Below are positions 1-10,397 of a stretch of DNA of 64,000 nt, piece after piece (position 1 is the stretch's first letter; the number at the start of each line of letters is the position of its first letter). Under the pieces are notes generated by a model, which made no database searches, had not been told where the DNA came from, and worked only from the letters and a program-made list of their open reading frames with translations. Made by a program: the position numbers and the translations under genes. Origin of the DNA: CAYOOP01 sp964405685 (GTDB taxonomy: Bacteria; Pseudomonadota; Alphaproteobacteria; Rickettsiales; SXRF01); NCBI GenBank assembly GCA_964405685.1, contig CAYOOP010000001.1:62001-126000 (forward strand), read 5' to 3'.

Positions 1-2
1 AA

Positions 3-1460
<1,458 letters not shown>

Positions 1461-1534
1461 TTCGCTATCTTTACGGTTGCAATCCCTTGAAAAACCCTGT
1501 AAACGCGCGTGTTCCTTAAAAAATATAGGTATGT

Positions 1535-3358
1535 ATGACAGAACTGCGCAACCTTGCGATTATCGCCCACGTGGACCACGGCAAAACGACGCTGATTGAT
1601 CAGCTGCTTAAGCAAGCCGGCACGTTCCGCTCGAACCAAAAGGTAGAAGAGCGGGTGATGGATAGCAATGATCTTGAAAAAGAGCGTGGCATTACCATTC
1701 TCGCCAAATGCACCTCGGTGGAATATGGCGACAAGCGCCTGAATATTATCGACACGCCCGGCCACGCGGACTTCGGCGGCGAAGTAGAACGCATCCTCTC
1801 CATGGTAGATGGTGTGCTTTTGCTGGTGGATGCTGCGGAAGGCCCGATGCCGCAAACCAAATTCGTACTAGGAAAAGCGCTCGCGCTTGGCCTTCGCCCG
1901 ATTGTAATTATCAATAAAATTGACCGCTCCGACGCGCGTGCACCGGAAGTGCTGGATGAAATTTTTGATCTGTTCGTATCCTTAGATGCGACCGATGCAC
2001 AGCTTGATTTTCCTGTATTCTACGCGGTTGGCCGTGACGGCTGGGCGGTGAAAGAGCTGGAAGATGAGCGCAATGGATTGATTCCGCTGTTTGACACCAT
2101 CGTGTCCTATTTCCACGCACCGAAAGTCGATAAAACTGCGCCGTTTTCGATGCTGACGACACTGCTGGATGTTGATCCGTATCTGGGCCGCATTTTAATC
2201 GGCAAAGTCTATAGCGGCGTGGGCAAAATCAACACGCAAATTAAGGCGATGTCGCTCGATGGCAAAACAGTCGAGCAAGGCCGCATCACGAAATTGCTGG
2301 CGTTTCGCGGTGTAACCCGCACACCGGTGGATGAAATTGAAGCGGGCGATATTGTGTGTATTGCAGGTCTTACCAATGCAAGCGTAGCTGATACTATCTG
2401 CGCGCCGGAACTGGAAGTGCCGATTGCATCACAACGCGTAGACCCGCCGACGATGGCCATTACGATTGGCGTGAATGATTCACCACTCGCCGGCACCGAA
2501 GGTACGAAAGTAACCAGCCGAATGATCCGTGATCGTTTGTTTTCGGAGGCGGAAAAAAACATCGCCATCCGCGTCAGCGAATCGATGAGCAAAGAAGCAT
2601 TTGAAGTTGGCGGCCGCGGCGAATTGCAGCTGGGCGTACTCATTGAAACCATGCGCCGCGAAGGTTTTGAGCTTTCCGTCTCGCGCCCGAAGGTGCTGAT
2701 GAAAACCGGCGACAGTGGCGAACAATTGGAGCCGTATGAAGACGTACAGATTGACGTGGATGAACCCTATAGCGGCATCGTCGTCGAAAAACTTTCCAAG
2801 CGCAAAGGCGAGATGACGGACATGCGCCCAAGTGGTGGCGGTAAGCTGCGTTTGAAATTCGTAATCCCCTCACGCGGGTTGATTGGTTATCAAGGCGAAT
2901 TTTTGACTGACACGCGCGGCACCGGCGTGCTGAACCGTATTTTCCATTCCTACGGCCCGTATAAAGGCGACATCGAAGGCCGCCACAACGGCGTGCTGGT
3001 ATCGATGGAAAATGGCGAATCGGTTGCGTATGCATTGTGGAACTTGGAAGAACGCGGCGAGATGTTTATTCCCTCCGGCGTGAAGCTTTATTCTGGCATG
3101 ATCATCGGCGAACATACGCGTGACAATGATTTGGAAGTGAACCCCATCAAGGGCAAACAGCTCACGAACATCCGCACCACCAGCAAAGACGAAGCCGTGC
3201 GCCTGACGCCGCCACGCAAGATCACGCTCGAATACGCGATGTCTTACATCAACGATGATGAGTTGATGGAAGTGACGCCAAAATCAATCCGCCTGCGCAA
3301 AAAATTCCTGGACGCCAACGAACGCAAACGCGCAATGCGTGCAAGTGCGAGCGCTTAA
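1535..3358 (+). CDS. typA: GTP-binding protein TypA/BipA
   Basis: This is a translational GTPase of the elongation-factor family that binds 70S ribosomes and helps 50S assembly, mainly under stress or cold. The 607 residues match the family length. The N-terminal GTPase domain shows AHVDHGKTTL (G1), DTPGHADF (G3) and NKIDRSDA (G4). EF-G-like domains follow, with GRGELQLGVLIETMRREGFE in domain III and a basic C-terminal tail. The ATG at 1535 is directly before the G1 region, as expected. It lies 75 nt after the truncated kinase and 19 nt before the next small gene, so it is probably its own unit or shares a transcript with that gene. Confidence 0.97.
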   Translation: MTELRNLAIIAHVDHGKTTLIDQLLKQAGTFRSNQKVEERVMDSNDLEKERGITILAKCTSVEYGDKRLNIIDTPGHADFGGEVERILSMVDGVLLLVDAAEGPMPQTKFVLGKALALGLRPIVIINKIDRSDARAPEVLDEIFDLFVSLDATDAQLDFPVFYAVGRDGWAVKELEDERNGLIPLFDTIVSYFHAPKVDKTAPFSMLTTLLDVDPYLGRILIGKVYSGVGKINTQIKAMSLDGKTVEQGRITKLLAFRGVTRTPVDEIEAGDIVCIAGLTNASVADTICAPELEVPIASQRVDPPTMAITIGVNDSPLAGTEGTKVTSRMIRDRLFSEAEKNIAIRVSESMSKEAFEVGGRGELQLGVLIETMRREGFELSVSRPKVLMKTGDSGEQLEPYEDVQIDVDEPYSGIVVEKLSKRKGEMTDMRPSGGGKLRLKFVIPSRGLIGYQGEFLTDTRGTGVLNRIFHSYGPYKGDIEGRHNGVLVSMENGESVAYALWNLEERGEMFIPSGVKLYSGMIIGEHTRDNDLEVNPIKGKQLTNIRTTSKDEAVRLTPPRKITLEYAMSYINDDELMEVTPKSIRLRKKFLDANERKRAMRASASA

Positions 3359-3377
3359 TTGTTCGAGGAGATGTACA

Positions 3378-3875
3378 ATGGCAGATCAATCATTCGACGA
3401 TGTCTGTAAACAGGTTACACAAGCACTGGAAGAGAGAGATCTTTCATCGCTACCAGCGTTTGCTGGGTTCTTACAGAGTGTGCCTATATTAAATGATGCC
3501 GATGAACAAGATAGAAAAGCGCTGGGAAAGCAAGGCCTCTCATCACTACCAGGATTTGTAAAATTCTTACGAAATATGCCTGCTGAGCAGGCGCCTGTTG
3601 CTAATCAACTGTTTGCTGATCTTATTCGTTCTTGTGTAAGCCCACATATGCCAACTCAAGGAAAAGTTGAAACTCCAAACTTCGGGAAAACACGGAGAGA
3701 TGTTACTGATTTTCTTGGAAGACAAGGATATTTCACGGTGAACCCGCATGACGAAGGAGAGGGAACCGAAGAATACAAGGTAAAAGAGCAAATAGATGCT
3801 TTCAAAGCCATTGTAGATGAGGTTGTGAACCCTCTGCTTTCCGAGAAAAGTGGTATGGTGACGCTTAGTACTTAG
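3378..3875 (+). CDS. hypothetical protein, 165 aa, with a duplicated short helix motif
   Basis: I do not recognise the family. I chose the ATG at 3378 because GAGGAG lies 7 nt upstream, right after the typA stop; an in-frame upstream start would overlap typA. The protein is soluble, with no signal peptide or membrane segment. Its N-terminal half repeats a motif: LSSLPAFAGFLQSVP, then about 35 residues later LSSLPGFVKFLRNMP, which looks like two copies of a small helical unit. The C-terminal half is acidic and mixed. The last codons overlap the convergent panB stop by 4 nt. No function can be given. Confidence 0.6.
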   Translation: MADQSFDDVCKQVTQALEERDLSSLPAFAGFLQSVPILNDADEQDRKALGKQGLSSLPGFVKFLRNMPAEQAPVANQLFADLIRSCVSPHMPTQGKVETPNFGKTRRDVTDFLGRQGYFTVNPHDEGEGTEEYKVKEQIDAFKAIVDEVVNPLLSEKSGMVTLST

Positions 3876-4657
3876 TAACAATTCTTCTCGGTAGGGAATG
3901 CACCGGTGCGGACGGCCTCTGCATAGGCCCTAGCGGCTTTGTTTAGCTCTTCGCTGAGGTTACCGAATTTGCCGATGAATTTGAAAGCGCTAGCGCTCAA
4001 GCCCGCCATGTCTTCGGTGACGAGCACCTGCCCGTCGCAAGCGGGGGATGCGCCGATACCGATTGTTGGAATAGAAAGTTTTTCGGTGATTTCGCGGGCA
4101 ATAGGTTCTTTCACCGCTTCAATGACCACTGCAAACGCACCTGCTTTTTCTACCGCCAATGCATCGCACACGATGGCCGCGTGTTCTTCTTCGGTTTTGC
4201 CTTGCACTTTGAACCCGCCGTACTCCGCCGCGCGCTGTGGCAACATGCCCACATGCGCCATGACAGAGATACCGTTTGCAGTGAGATATGCAATGGTGTC
4301 TGCAAGCTCCACACCGCCCTCAATTTTCACAGCAGTAGCGCCAGTTTCTGCAAGTATTTGTTTTGCATTAGCAAGCGCCGCTTCCTTGTTCTTCTCTACC
4401 GTACCATACGGCATATCGACCACGATCAGCGCATGGCTGGAAGCTTTCACCACCGCCTGCGCGTGATTGATCATCATCGGAAGCGTGACCTGCGTCGTAG
4501 AATCGTAGCCGTAGAGCACCATGCCGAGCGAATCGCCGACGAGCAAGATGTCGACATGCGGATCGAGAATGCGCGCGACATCAAAAGTGTACGCTGTCAG
4601 CACGACAATTTTTTCGCGGGATTTCTTGGCAAGAATGTTTTGGGGGGTTAGGCGCAT
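3872..4657 (-). CDS. panB: 3-methyl-2-oxobutanoate hydroxymethyltransferase (ketopantoate hydroxymethyltransferase)
   Basis: PanB transfers a hydroxymethyl group from 5,10-methylenetetrahydrofolate to 2-oxoisovalerate, the first step towards pantothenate and coenzyme A. The 261 residues match the family length. Family motifs visible are VVLTAYTFDVARILD near the N terminus, LLVGDSLGMVLYGYDSTT (Mg-binding Asp region), VVVDMPYG, VKIEGG and MAHVGMLPQ, with the catalytic-region Glu in VIEAVKEPIA and GIGASPACDGQVLV near the end. panC is not in the window. The gene converges on the small gene at 3378-3875 and is followed upstream by a hairpin repeat. Confidence 0.96.
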   Translation of the reverse strand: MRLTPQNILAKKSREKIVVLTAYTFDVARILDPHVDILLVGDSLGMVLYGYDSTTQVTLPMMINHAQAVVKASSHALIVVDMPYGTVEKNKEAALANAKQILAETGATAVKIEGGVELADTIAYLTANGISVMAHVGMLPQRAAEYGGFKVQGKTEEEHAAIVCDALAVEKAGAFAVVIEAVKEPIAREITEKLSIPTIGIGASPACDGQVLVTEDMAGLSASAFKFIGKFGNLSEELNKAARAYAEAVRTGAFPTEKNCY

Positions 4658-4687
4658 GGGATTGGTTTAGCAGATAGAGTTTATACT

Positions 4688-4775
4688 GTCATCCTCGGCC
4701 GCACCTCGTGCGGTCGGGGATCTCATGCGCTTTACGAGATCCCCAGTCGCGCATAGTGGCGCGCCTGGGGATGAC
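4688..4775. repeat. intergenic palindromic repeat, GTCATCC family, copy 1
   Basis: This 88-bp element lies between panB and the histidine kinase. It is bounded by the inverted heptamers GTCATCC (4688) and GGATGAC (ending 4775). Inside is a perfect 9-bp inverted repeat, GGGGATCTC (4716-4724) and GAGATCCCC (4736-4744), with an 11-nt loop. A second element with the same boundaries and the same internal GGGATCT/AGATCCC pair lies at 16987-17093. The structure suggests a dispersed, MITE-like or REP-like repeat. It may also end transcripts, but there is no T-run. Confidence 0.7.
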
Positions 4776-4779
4776 GGAA

Positions 4780-6237
4780 TTACTCCACGAACTTCACAAG
4801 CGTATTGCCTTTGGCGGCAAAGGTCGTGGGCAGTAAGAAGGTGATAACGGTGCCTTTGTCGGGCTCGCTGGCAATGGTAAACGTCCCACCCATCAATTCC
4901 ACGAATTTCTTCGCCATCGGTAGACCTAAACCAGTGCCTTCGTATTTGCGGGAAAGCGCGTTATCGACCTGGCCAAACGGCGTCATCGCTTTGGAAATAT
5001 CTTTCGCGGCGATGCCAATGCCAGTGTCGCGCACCTCAAAACCGATGCAATCGTTTGCGAGGTCCCGCCATGCTGTCACGCGCACACTGCCGCCGCTAGG
5101 GGTAAATTTGACCGCGTTCGATAGCAAGTTGAGCAGCACTTGCTTCACGCGTTTATTATCAGTGGTCAGCACTAAGCTCTCTTTCGGCATCGCATCATCC
5201 AAGATCACACCGGCTTCTTCGGCGCGTGGGGAAACGAGACGCAGGCAGTTGGCCACCAGCTTAGAGGCATTCACTTCAGAAATTTCGAGTTCAAGCTTGT
5301 TCGCATCGGCTTTCGAGAAATCGAGAATATCGTTGATCAGCGATAGCAAGTGCACACCCGCTTGGTGAATATCGCCAATGTAATTCGCAAAACGCGAGAA
5401 TTGCGATTCGGGCACCAGTTCATTTTTAATGATGTCGGAAAACCCGATAATAGCATTAAGCGGTGTGCGTAGTTCATGTGAAATATTGGCCAGGAACATG
5501 GATTTTTGCTGCGTTTCCGCGCGTGCCGCCGTCGCCGCTGCTTCGAGTTCTACATTGGCTTCGTATTGTTTGCTGATGATCGCTTCGGCGCGTTTGGAGG
5601 CCACCATCAAAATCGTAAACAACACGATGCACAGCATGATCATGCCGCCGCTCACCGCCCATTGGAACATCATTACCTTTCGCCACAACGGCGTGACATT
5701 GGTTTTGGTTTCGATGATCGCTTCAATTCCCTGGGTGGTATAAAGCGGCACAAAAGACCGCACCAACTTGCCGGGCTTGCCGTCCGGCAATTCCACCAAT
5801 TCGCTCTGCGCTTTCACCCTACTAACGTTTAATGTGGCAATGACTTTGGCTACGTCTGCCTTAGGCATCACGGTGTTTGGTGTCAGCGTGAAAATGGGAT
5901 TACCGCTAGCATCGTACAAGGTGAAATAGGAAATTTCAGCACTGCGCACATAGGCACTCGCCGTGCGCACAAAATTTTGCAGTGCGTCCTGATCCACTTT
6001 TTCCGGCGCAACAAAATTGAGCATGACGTTGGTGCGGTTGTCGCGCCAAATGGATACTCCGAACCCTTGGGCGGAGGTAATATTGGCTTGTTGTGCCACG
6101 CCCATCAGATCTGCTTTCATAAACGAGCGCAGATAGAAACCCACGGTGGAAGCGAGTATCAGCACCAGCAGCAGGCTTAAAACGGAAAAAAGGCGGATAT
6201 AACCAAACATGGAACTAAAAGAAATAGGGTGATACAC
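4780..6237 (-). CDS. membrane sensor histidine kinase, DivJ/PleC-like
   Basis: This is a two-component sensor kinase of 485 aa. Membrane segment 1 is at about 12-35, a roughly 155-residue extracytoplasmic sensor region follows, and membrane segment 2 is at about 192-213. Then come a coiled linker, HisKA with FLANISHELRTPLNAIIGF (His254), and a HATPase with NLLSNAVKF (N box), RDTGIGI (G1) and GTGLGLPMAKK (G2). There is no receiver domain and no response regulator next to it. The HisKA wording resembles alphaproteobacterial DivJ/PleC kinases, but that is similarity only. The start is uncertain: GTG at 6237 or ATG at 6210, neither with a strong ribosome-binding site. Confidence 0.9.
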   Translation of the reverse strand: MYHPISFSSMFGYIRLFSVLSLLLVLILASTVGFYLRSFMKADLMGVAQQANITSAQGFGVSIWRDNRTNVMLNFVAPEKVDQDALQNFVRTASAYVRSAEISYFTLYDASGNPIFTLTPNTVMPKADVAKVIATLNVSRVKAQSELVELPDGKPGKLVRSFVPLYTTQGIEAIIETKTNVTPLWRKVMMFQWAVSGGMIMLCIVLFTILMVASKRAEAIISKQYEANVELEAAATAARAETQQKSMFLANISHELRTPLNAIIGFSDIIKNELVPESQFSRFANYIGDIHQAGVHLLSLINDILDFSKADANKLELEISEVNASKLVANCLRLVSPRAEEAGVILDDAMPKESLVLTTDNKRVKQVLLNLLSNAVKFTPSGGSVRVTAWRDLANDCIGFEVRDTGIGIAAKDISKAMTPFGQVDNALSRKYEGTGLGLPMAKKFVELMGGTFTIASEPDKGTVITFLLPTTFAAKGNTLVKFVE

Positions 6238-6343
6238 CTTGACGCTAAGGCAAAAAGTTTAATACTTTCATAATGCTAGCCGCATGCTTTGTGCAGGGTT
6301 TTTAAGACTTCTCGAAAGAAACGGAAAAACGAGCAATTTCTGT

Positions 6344-6372
6344 TTGACTTCTCGGGCCCAATTGCCTATAAG
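6344..6372 (+). promoter_or_regulatory. sigma-70-type promoter of the rpmH-rnpA cluster
   Basis: TTGACT (6344-6349) and TATAAG (6367-6372) are separated by exactly 17 bp, matching the -35 and -10 consensus at 5 of 6 positions each. The -10 ends 36 nt before the rpmH ATG and faces the cluster. No competing promoter is seen between it and the kinase gene. Confidence 0.7.
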
Positions 6373-6408
6373 CTGCGGCCCTAAAGACATTAAACCATTG
6401 GTGTTGCC

Positions 6409-6543
6409 ATGAAAAGAACCTATCAACCCAGCAAACTCGTCCGCAAACGCCGCCATGGCTTTCGCACCCGCAACGCTACTGTAGGCGGCCGTAAAATCCT
6501 CGCCGCTCGCCGCGCCCGGGGCCGCAAGCGCTTAAGCGCTTAG
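6409..6543 (+). CDS. rpmH: 50S ribosomal protein L34
   Basis: The 44-residue basic protein begins MKRTYQPSKLVRKRRHGF and has the conserved core TRNATVGGRKILAARRARGRK, which is the complete L34 family sequence. L34 binds 23S rRNA in the large subunit. It is the first gene of the conserved rpmH-rnpA-yidD-yidC order and has a good promoter 36 nt upstream. Its stop is 2 nt before the rnpA start, so the two are translationally linked. Confidence 0.98.
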   Translation: MKRTYQPSKLVRKRRHGFRTRNATVGGRKILAARRARGRKRLSA

Positions 6544-6545
6544 AC

Positions 6546-6908
6546 TTGCACGCATCCCGCGTCAAAACGCTCAAGAAACGGGGAGATTTTCTCCGCATCG
6601 GCGCTGCGCGTATTTCATACGGCACGACTGGGTTTTTGTTGCTCGCCGCCCCTTCTTCAACTTCGGATGTGCAGGTTGGCTATACGGTCACTAAAAAAAT
6701 TGGCAATGCCGTGGTGCGTAACCGTATTAAGCGCCGGTTTCGGGCCTTAAGCAAAGCCGTGATGGCAAACCATGGGGATGTAGCGTTTGATTATGTGTTA
6801 ATCGCCCGGCCACCGGCCCAAGGACTGCCCTTCGAGAAACTTAAGGAAGACTTGATTTTTGCCCTCCAGAAGATACATAAAAAGGCCCATGCAACGCCTA
6901 CTGCTTAA
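6546..6908 (+). CDS. rnpA: ribonuclease P protein component
   Basis: RnpA is the protein subunit of RNase P, which trims the 5' leader of tRNA precursors and helps the RNA subunit bind substrate. It is 120 aa, with the N-terminal LKKRGDFLRI and the diagnostic VTKKIGNAVVRNRIKRRFR helix that contacts the RNA. It begins with TTG at 6546, 2 nt after the rpmH stop; no ATG in the right frame precedes the conserved region. The end overlaps yidD by 20 nt. Confidence 0.95.
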   Translation: MHASRVKTLKKRGDFLRIGAARISYGTTGFLLLAAPSSTSDVQVGYTVTKKIGNAVVRNRIKRRFRALSKAVMANHGDVAFDYVLIARPPAQGLPFEKLKEDLIFALQKIHKKAHATPTA

Positions 6909-7110
6909 CCTCATCGGTCTCTATAAAACCTTGCTCTCGCCGCTCTTCGGCGTGCGATGCCGGTTTATGCCCAGCTGTGCCGATTACGCCCGTGAGGCGA
7001 TTGATACACATGGGGTGTTGCGCGGGGGCTGCTTAAGTGCTAAACGCCTGTGCCGTTGTCACCCTTTTGGCGGCCACGGGTTTGACCCCGTTCCGCCGGT
7101 TGTTAAGTAG
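6889..7110 (+). CDS. yidD: membrane protein insertion efficiency factor YidD
   Basis: YidD is a small cytoplasmic, membrane-associated protein that helps YidC-dependent insertion. The ATG at 6889 follows AAAAAGG, giving 73 aa; starting further up at 6859 would only add residues read from rnpA. Family hallmarks are GLYKTLLSPLFG, RFMPSCADYAREAI and CHPFGGHGFDPVP. It overlaps rnpA by 20 nt and precedes yidC by 5 nt, consistent with a co-translated unit. Confidence 0.95.
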   Translation: MQRLLLNLIGLYKTLLSPLFGVRCRFMPSCADYAREAIDTHGVLRGGCLSAKRLCRCHPFGGHGFDPVPPVVK

Positions 7111-7115
7111 AGATT

Positions 7116-8864
7116 ATGTATAAACCTCCCCACGCTACTGCTCCTGATCCCAAACGCTTGATGATGGCACTGGTGCTTTCTGCTGTTTTGATTGTCGTCT
7201 GGCAATTTACCGTTGAAATGCCAAAACGTGCTAAATTGGCGCAATGGCAACAGGCGCAAAAGGTGGAAAAGGTCAAGGAAGAGCAGCGCAAAACCGTGCA
7301 GGCCGTCAATTCCGCTGAACCGCAATTTGTCACCCGCGAAGAAGCGCTGGGCGGTACGCCCCGCCTGACGATCAATTCCCCCAAGCTTCACGGCTCGATT
7401 GCGCTGAAAGGGCTTCGTTTTGACGATATTACACTGGTCAAATACCAAACCGCGCTTGACCCGAAAAGCCCGGATGTGGTGTTGCTCACCCCTGCCGGCG
7501 GCGAGAATCTGCCGTATTTTGTGCAAGTGGGGTGGACCTCGGAACAATCGGGCGTGACGCTGCCTGGTAAAGATACGATTTGGAAAGCGGATGCCTCTAC
7601 GCTGACACCGCAAAAACCGGTGACGCTGACGTGGAAAAGCCCTGAAGATGTTGCGTTTGAAGTGCGGATTAAAATGGACGAACATTACATGTTCTCAATC
7701 GAACAACGTGTGATCAACCACAGTTCGCTCGCCGTTTCGGTCACGCCTTATGCGCTGATTAACCGCGGTTATGTTGAATCTTCGATGCACAACTATATCT
7801 TGCATGAAGGCCCCATCGGCGTAATGGACGGCACGCTGAAAGAAGTGAAATACAAAGATCTGCAGGAAGACGGCGATGTAAAAGTGCCAAATGCCAAAGG
7901 TTGGCTGGGATTTACCGACAAGTATTGGCTGACCGCGCTGGTGCCGGATGCGGGCTTTCACGCCGACATCAGCACCTATAAAACCGGGGATGTGGACCGT
8001 TATCAGGTCGACGCCGCGGGTGAAAAACAATTGGTTGCAACCGGCGAGAAAGCGAGCACTACGCAGCATTTATTCGTCGGCGCGAAAGAGCTCGACGTGC
8101 TCGATCACTACGCTGACCATGGCCAGGAGGATTTGGGCTTAAAGCCCGTGCCGTTGTTTGATCGCGCGGTGGATTTTGGCATGCTCTACTTCATGACCAA
8201 GCCGATTTTCCTGACGCTTAATTTCTTCTACACGCTGATCGGCAATTTCGGCGTTGCGATTTTATTGCTGACGCTGTGCATTAAGCTCGCCATGTTCCCA
8301 CTTGCGAACAAAGGCTATAAGGCGGCCACGCAAATGCGTAAGCTCCAGCCTGAAATGCTGCGCCTTAAGACCGAGCACCCGGACGATAAGTTGAAACTGC
8401 AACAGGAAATGCTGGCGCTGTACCGCCGTGAAAAAGTGAACCCTGCCTCCGGCTGTTTGCCGATGCTGATTCAATTGCCGGTATTTTTTGCACTCTACAA
8501 AGTGCTGTTCGTCACACTGGAAATGCGCCACGCGCACTTCTTCTGGGTGTGGCAGGATCTCTCGGCCGCCGACCCCACGAATATCTTTACCGCCTTTGGC
8601 CTGATTGCGTGGACGCCGCCATCGTTCCTTCACCTTGGTATTCTGCCGATTTTGATGTCACTTTCCATGATCATTCAAATGAAACAGCAGCCGCAACCGA
8701 CGGATCCAACGCAAGCCATGGTGTTCAAACTCATGCCCTATTTTCTGCTCATCGTTATGGCAAAAATGCCCGCGGGATTACTAGTGTACTGGATCTTCAG
8801 CAACGTGCTTTCGATTTTGCAACAGGCGGTGATTACGAGGCAGATGGGCATCAAGAGGGCCTAA
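7116..8864 (+). CDS. yidC: membrane protein insertase YidC
   Basis: This is the inner-membrane insertase and chaperone that works with or without SecYEG. The 582 residues match the Gram-negative form. There is an N-terminal membrane segment (about 11-30), a large periplasmic beta domain to about 350, and then the conserved Oxa1 core with the membrane helices around MKPIFLTLNFFYTLIGNFG, VNPASGCLPMLIQLPVFFALY and the last helix MAKMPAGLLVYWIFSN. A charged cytoplasmic loop (EMLRLKTEHPDD) lies between helices as in the family. The TAA stop overlaps the ATG of yihA (TAATG). Confidence 0.97.
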   Translation: MYKPPHATAPDPKRLMMALVLSAVLIVVWQFTVEMPKRAKLAQWQQAQKVEKVKEEQRKTVQAVNSAEPQFVTREEALGGTPRLTINSPKLHGSIALKGLRFDDITLVKYQTALDPKSPDVVLLTPAGGENLPYFVQVGWTSEQSGVTLPGKDTIWKADASTLTPQKPVTLTWKSPEDVAFEVRIKMDEHYMFSIEQRVINHSSLAVSVTPYALINRGYVESSMHNYILHEGPIGVMDGTLKEVKYKDLQEDGDVKVPNAKGWLGFTDKYWLTALVPDAGFHADISTYKTGDVDRYQVDAAGEKQLVATGEKASTTQHLFVGAKELDVLDHYADHGQEDLGLKPVPLFDRAVDFGMLYFMTKPIFLTLNFFYTLIGNFGVAILLLTLCIKLAMFPLANKGYKAATQMRKLQPEMLRLKTEHPDDKLKLQQEMLALYRREKVNPASGCLPMLIQLPVFFALYKVLFVTLEMRHAHFFWVWQDLSAADPTNIFTAFGLIAWTPPSFLHLGILPILMSLSMIIQMKQQPQPTDPTQAMVFKLMPYFLLIVMAKMPAGLLVYWIFSNVLSILQQAVITRQMGIKRA

Positions 8865-9463
8865 TGCACCCGCTGTTTTCCAAAGAGATTACATTCGTCA
8901 TGGGCGTAGCAGATCTTGCACAATTGCCTGAGAGCGCTTTGCCGGAAATCGCGTTGATTGGGCGCTCGAATGTGGGCAAGTCCACACTCTTAAACGCCAT
9001 TACCCAGCGGACTCACTTGGCGCGCGCATCCGCAACGCCGGGGCGTACGCGGCAGCTCAATTATTTTAATGTCGCCGATGCGCTTTTTCTGGTCGATATG
9101 CCCGGTTATGGCTATGCCAAAGCCCCCAAGGCAGAGGTGGAAGCATGGAATGCATTGGTGAAGGATTATTTGCGTGGTCGTCGCCAATTGACGCGGGTAC
9201 TCGTGTTGATTGATGCACGGCGTGGCATTCTCGAAAATGATGTGGAAATCATGAAACTGCTGGATGAAAGTGCCGCCTCCTACATGCTGGTACTGACCAA
9301 AGCCGATAAACTAAGCACTAAAGAGCAGGCAGAAACGCTAGAAAACGTGAGAGAAACAGCCAAAAAATACCCCGCCTGCCACCCGGATATCATGCTTACC
9401 AGCGCTGAAACGGGCCTAGGAGTAGAAGCCCTACAAAATCAGTTGGCAGAATGGGTTTTGTAA
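8864..9463 (+). CDS. yihA: ribosome biogenesis GTP-binding protein YihA/YsxC (EngB)
   Basis: This is an essential GTPase of 50S subunit assembly. I chose ATG 8864, which overlaps the yidC stop by one base. The frame is open upstream, but that part is read from inside yidC. The 199 aa show IGRSNVGKSTLLNAI (G1), a switch region with TPGRTRQLNYF, DMPGYGYAK (G3), LTKADKL (G4) and a C-terminal TSAETGLGV (G5). Its place directly after yidC is common in alphaproteobacteria. Confidence 0.96.
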   Translation: MHPLFSKEITFVMGVADLAQLPESALPEIALIGRSNVGKSTLLNAITQRTHLARASATPGRTRQLNYFNVADALFLVDMPGYGYAKAPKAEVEAWNALVKDYLRGRRQLTRVLVLIDARRGILENDVEIMKLLDESAASYMLVLTKADKLSTKEQAETLENVRETAKKYPACHPDIMLTSAETGLGVEALQNQLAEWVL

Positions 9464-9478
9464 ACTAGGGGTAAGTTT

Positions 9479-10393
9479 ATGAAAACACGCAATCTCTCTA
9501 CTCCTGACACTTGGGTGAAAACGGCCGAAATGCTTTCGGACGCGCTGCCCTATATGCGCGAATTCGCCGGCGAAACCTTTGTCGTGAAATACGGCGGTCA
9601 TGCGATGGGTGATGACTCGCTCGCGCATGATTTCGCTGAAGACATCGTGCTGATGAAACAGGTGGGCATCAACCCCATCGTCGTTCATGGCGGCGGCCCA
9701 CAAATTTCAGCCATGTTGGATCGGCTCAAAATCCAAAGCCCATTTGTAGATGGCTTGCGCGTGACGGACGCTGCAACCGTTGAAATCGTAGAAATGGTAC
9801 TCTCCGGCAGCATTAACAAACAAATTGTTTCGGCGATTAATAAGGCCGGCGGCAAGGCGGTGGGTATTTCCGGGAAAGATGCGGGCCTGATTGAAGCACG
9901 CAAAATTCGCCGCACGAAGAAAGATCCGGATTCGAACATCGAACGCATTTTGGACCTTGGCTTTGTCGGCGAACCTTCGCGGATTAATCCGCATATTTTG
10001 GAAGAATTCGCGGATTCGGATTTGATTCCAGTGATTGCACCGATTGGTCTGGATGAAAAAGGCGAGACGTATAACATCAATGCCGATACCGTCGCGGGTG
10101 CGATTGCTGCAGCGATTGCTGCATCTAAACTCATGATTTTGACCGATGTGACCGGTGTGCTCATCGAAGACAAGGGCGAAAAGAAACTGATTAGCCGCAT
10201 GAGCTGCGCGGAAGCTAAAGGCCTGATCGCCGATAAAACCGCGACCGGCGGCATGATTCCCAAGCTCGAAACCTGTATTCACGCGCTGGAAAATGATGTG
10301 GAAGCGGCGCATATTTTAGACGGCCGCCTGCCACATGTGCTCTTGATTGAGACGTTTACCAAATACGGTGCTGGCACCATGATTACCGGGTAG
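9479..10393 (+). CDS. argB: acetylglutamate kinase
   Basis: ArgB phosphorylates N-acetyl-L-glutamate, the second step of arginine synthesis. The 304 aa start at an ATG preceded by AGGGG. Amino-acid kinase motifs are VVKYGGHAM (ATP-binding Lys and glycine-rich turn), VVHGGGPQI, a central GKDAGLIEARK, VIAPIGLDEKGETYNINADTVAGAIA and MILTDVTGVL, with GGMIPKLETC near the end. No other arginine gene is close; it follows yihA, as in many alphaproteobacteria, and may lead an operon with the next two genes (gaps of 4 and 8 nt). Confidence 0.97.
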   Translation: MKTRNLSTPDTWVKTAEMLSDALPYMREFAGETFVVKYGGHAMGDDSLAHDFAEDIVLMKQVGINPIVVHGGGPQISAMLDRLKIQSPFVDGLRVTDAATVEIVEMVLSGSINKQIVSAINKAGGKAVGISGKDAGLIEARKIRRTKKDPDSNIERILDLGFVGEPSRINPHILEEFADSDLIPVIAPIGLDEKGETYNINADTVAGAIAAAIAASKLMILTDVTGVLIEDKGEKKLISRMSCAEAKGLIADKTATGGMIPKLETCIHALENDVEAAHILDGRLPHVLLIETFTKYGAGTMITG

Positions 10394-10397
10394 TTGT

